From: Actinomadura macra NBRC 14102
Lineage (GTDB): Bacteria > Actinomycetota > Actinomycetes > Streptosporangiales > Streptosporangiaceae
Reading direction: 5' to 3'
NCBI RefSeq assembly: GCF_001552215.1
Contig: NZ_BCQT01000017.1
Span: 248,001-312,000, forward strand
Length of the DNA stretch: 64,000 nucleotides
Of this stretch, positions 63,727 through 64,000 are shown one piece after another. Each line of letters opens with the position of its first letter. Position 1 is the stretch's first letter. Position numbers and translations under genes: made by a program. Below the pieces are notes generated by a model. That model was not told the origin of the DNA and searched no databases. It worked only from the letters and a program-made list of their open reading frames with translations.

Positions 63727-64000
63727 ACCATGCACGCAGGAACCTGGCGGCGAGCGGGGCGGCGACCTTCGGCCCCGAGCCGCCCTCGGAGATGAAGACG
63801 GAGAAGGCGAGATCGTCGCGGAATCCGATGAACCAGGCGTGGGTGCCCTCGCCGAACTCGGCGGTGCCGGTCTTGCCCGCCGTCCCGTCCGGGAGCCCGG
63901 CGCGGGCCGCGGTGCCGCCCGTGACGACCGCGCGCATCATGTCGCGCAGGTCGGCGGCGCCGGGAATCGGACGAGGGTCCGGAGTCCGCCCGCCGTCCTC
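63719..64000 (-). CDS. Penicillin-binding protein, C-terminal part (5' end outside window)
   Basis: The open frame continues to the window edge; 93 codons are visible. They contain the third active-site motif of penicillin-binding transpeptidases in TAGKTGTAEFGEGTHAWFIGF (K-T-G-T, shown in part), the following strand AFSVFISEGG, and a terminal ARFLRAWSG. This is the end of a transpeptidase domain of a class B (or class A) enzyme acting outside the membrane; the class cannot be told from this part. The stop codon lies inside the tandem repeats. Confidence 0.85.
   Translation of the reverse strand, partial: EDGGRTPDPRPIPGAADLRDMMRAVVTGGTAARAGLPDGTAGKTGTAEFGEGTHAWFIGFRDDLAFSVFISEGGSGPKVAAPLAARFLRAWSG

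Overview
The window is very GC-rich and densely coded, with GTG/ATG starts, many 4-base stop/start overlaps and many transcripts that appear leaderless. It carries actinobacterial marker genes: BldD, the mycobacterial-type integration host factor, an Rv2175c-like protein, a PASTA-domain kinase and a MacRS-like two-component pair. The gene order around metK-coaBC-rpoZ-gmk-mihF-pyrF...pyrR-bldD follows the Streptomyces order (recalled, not searched). The unusual spacing and the class 1B PyrD/PyrK pair fit a Streptosporangiales/Thermomonosporaceae genome such as Actinomadura, but the genus is an inference. I see no rRNA, tRNA, CRISPR, insertion sequence or prophage; this looks like core chromosome with small accessory insertions.

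Layout. 1-691: 3' end of a membrane-protein gene. 774-4990 (minus): metK, coaBC, rpoZ, gmk, mihF. 5785-15700 (minus): a complete pyr operon, pyrR-pyrB-pyrC-carA-carB-pyrK-pyrD-pyrF, lacking only pyrE, with a PyrR-binding hairpin next to the pyrR ribosome-binding site. 16099-16593: bldD, divergent. 16.9-22.4 kb: mixed genes (CoA transferase, a HEPN protein under a perfect SOS box, L,D-transpeptidase lipoprotein, prolyl-tRNA editing domain, ArsC-like protein, a WXG100-like pair, an acetyltransferase). 22.4-34.8 kb: metF, polyprenyl synthase, protein kinase, thiE, Rv2175c-like protein, FAD oxidoreductase, a TPP riboswitch with thiO-thiS-thiG, an EamA exporter, a PknL-like PASTA kinase and endonuclease IV. 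A 6C-type small RNA candidate lies at about 34.87-34.97 kb. 35.3-39.8 kb (minus): a LytS/LytTR system in an operon with a sodium/solute symporter.

39.9-46.6 kb: sulfite-oxidase-like protein, DAHP synthase behind an aromatic-residue leader peptide and attenuator, an EamA exporter behind an unrecognised 13-residue leader ORF, a DUF5954-like duplicated protein, thiI and pfkA with a DasR-type operator upstream. 46.7-57 kb: macR/macS-like pair, plsC, glucokinase, phosphodiesterase-like protein, small conserved proteins, metallophosphoesterase, cutC, fadD and a decayed SDR fragment. 57.2-63.3 kb (minus): a redox/envelope cluster (M23-like membrane protein, ferric-reductase-like haem protein, NuoF-ferredoxin fusion, DUF4142 and DUF1996 secreted proteins). 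The window ends in the 3' part of a penicillin-binding protein whose stop codon lies inside a small tandem repeat.

The most interesting non-coding signals are the SOS box, the PyrR hairpin, the TPP riboswitch, the two leader-peptide attenuators, the DasR operator, the 6C-like hairpin pair and the repeat shared by two intergenic regions.
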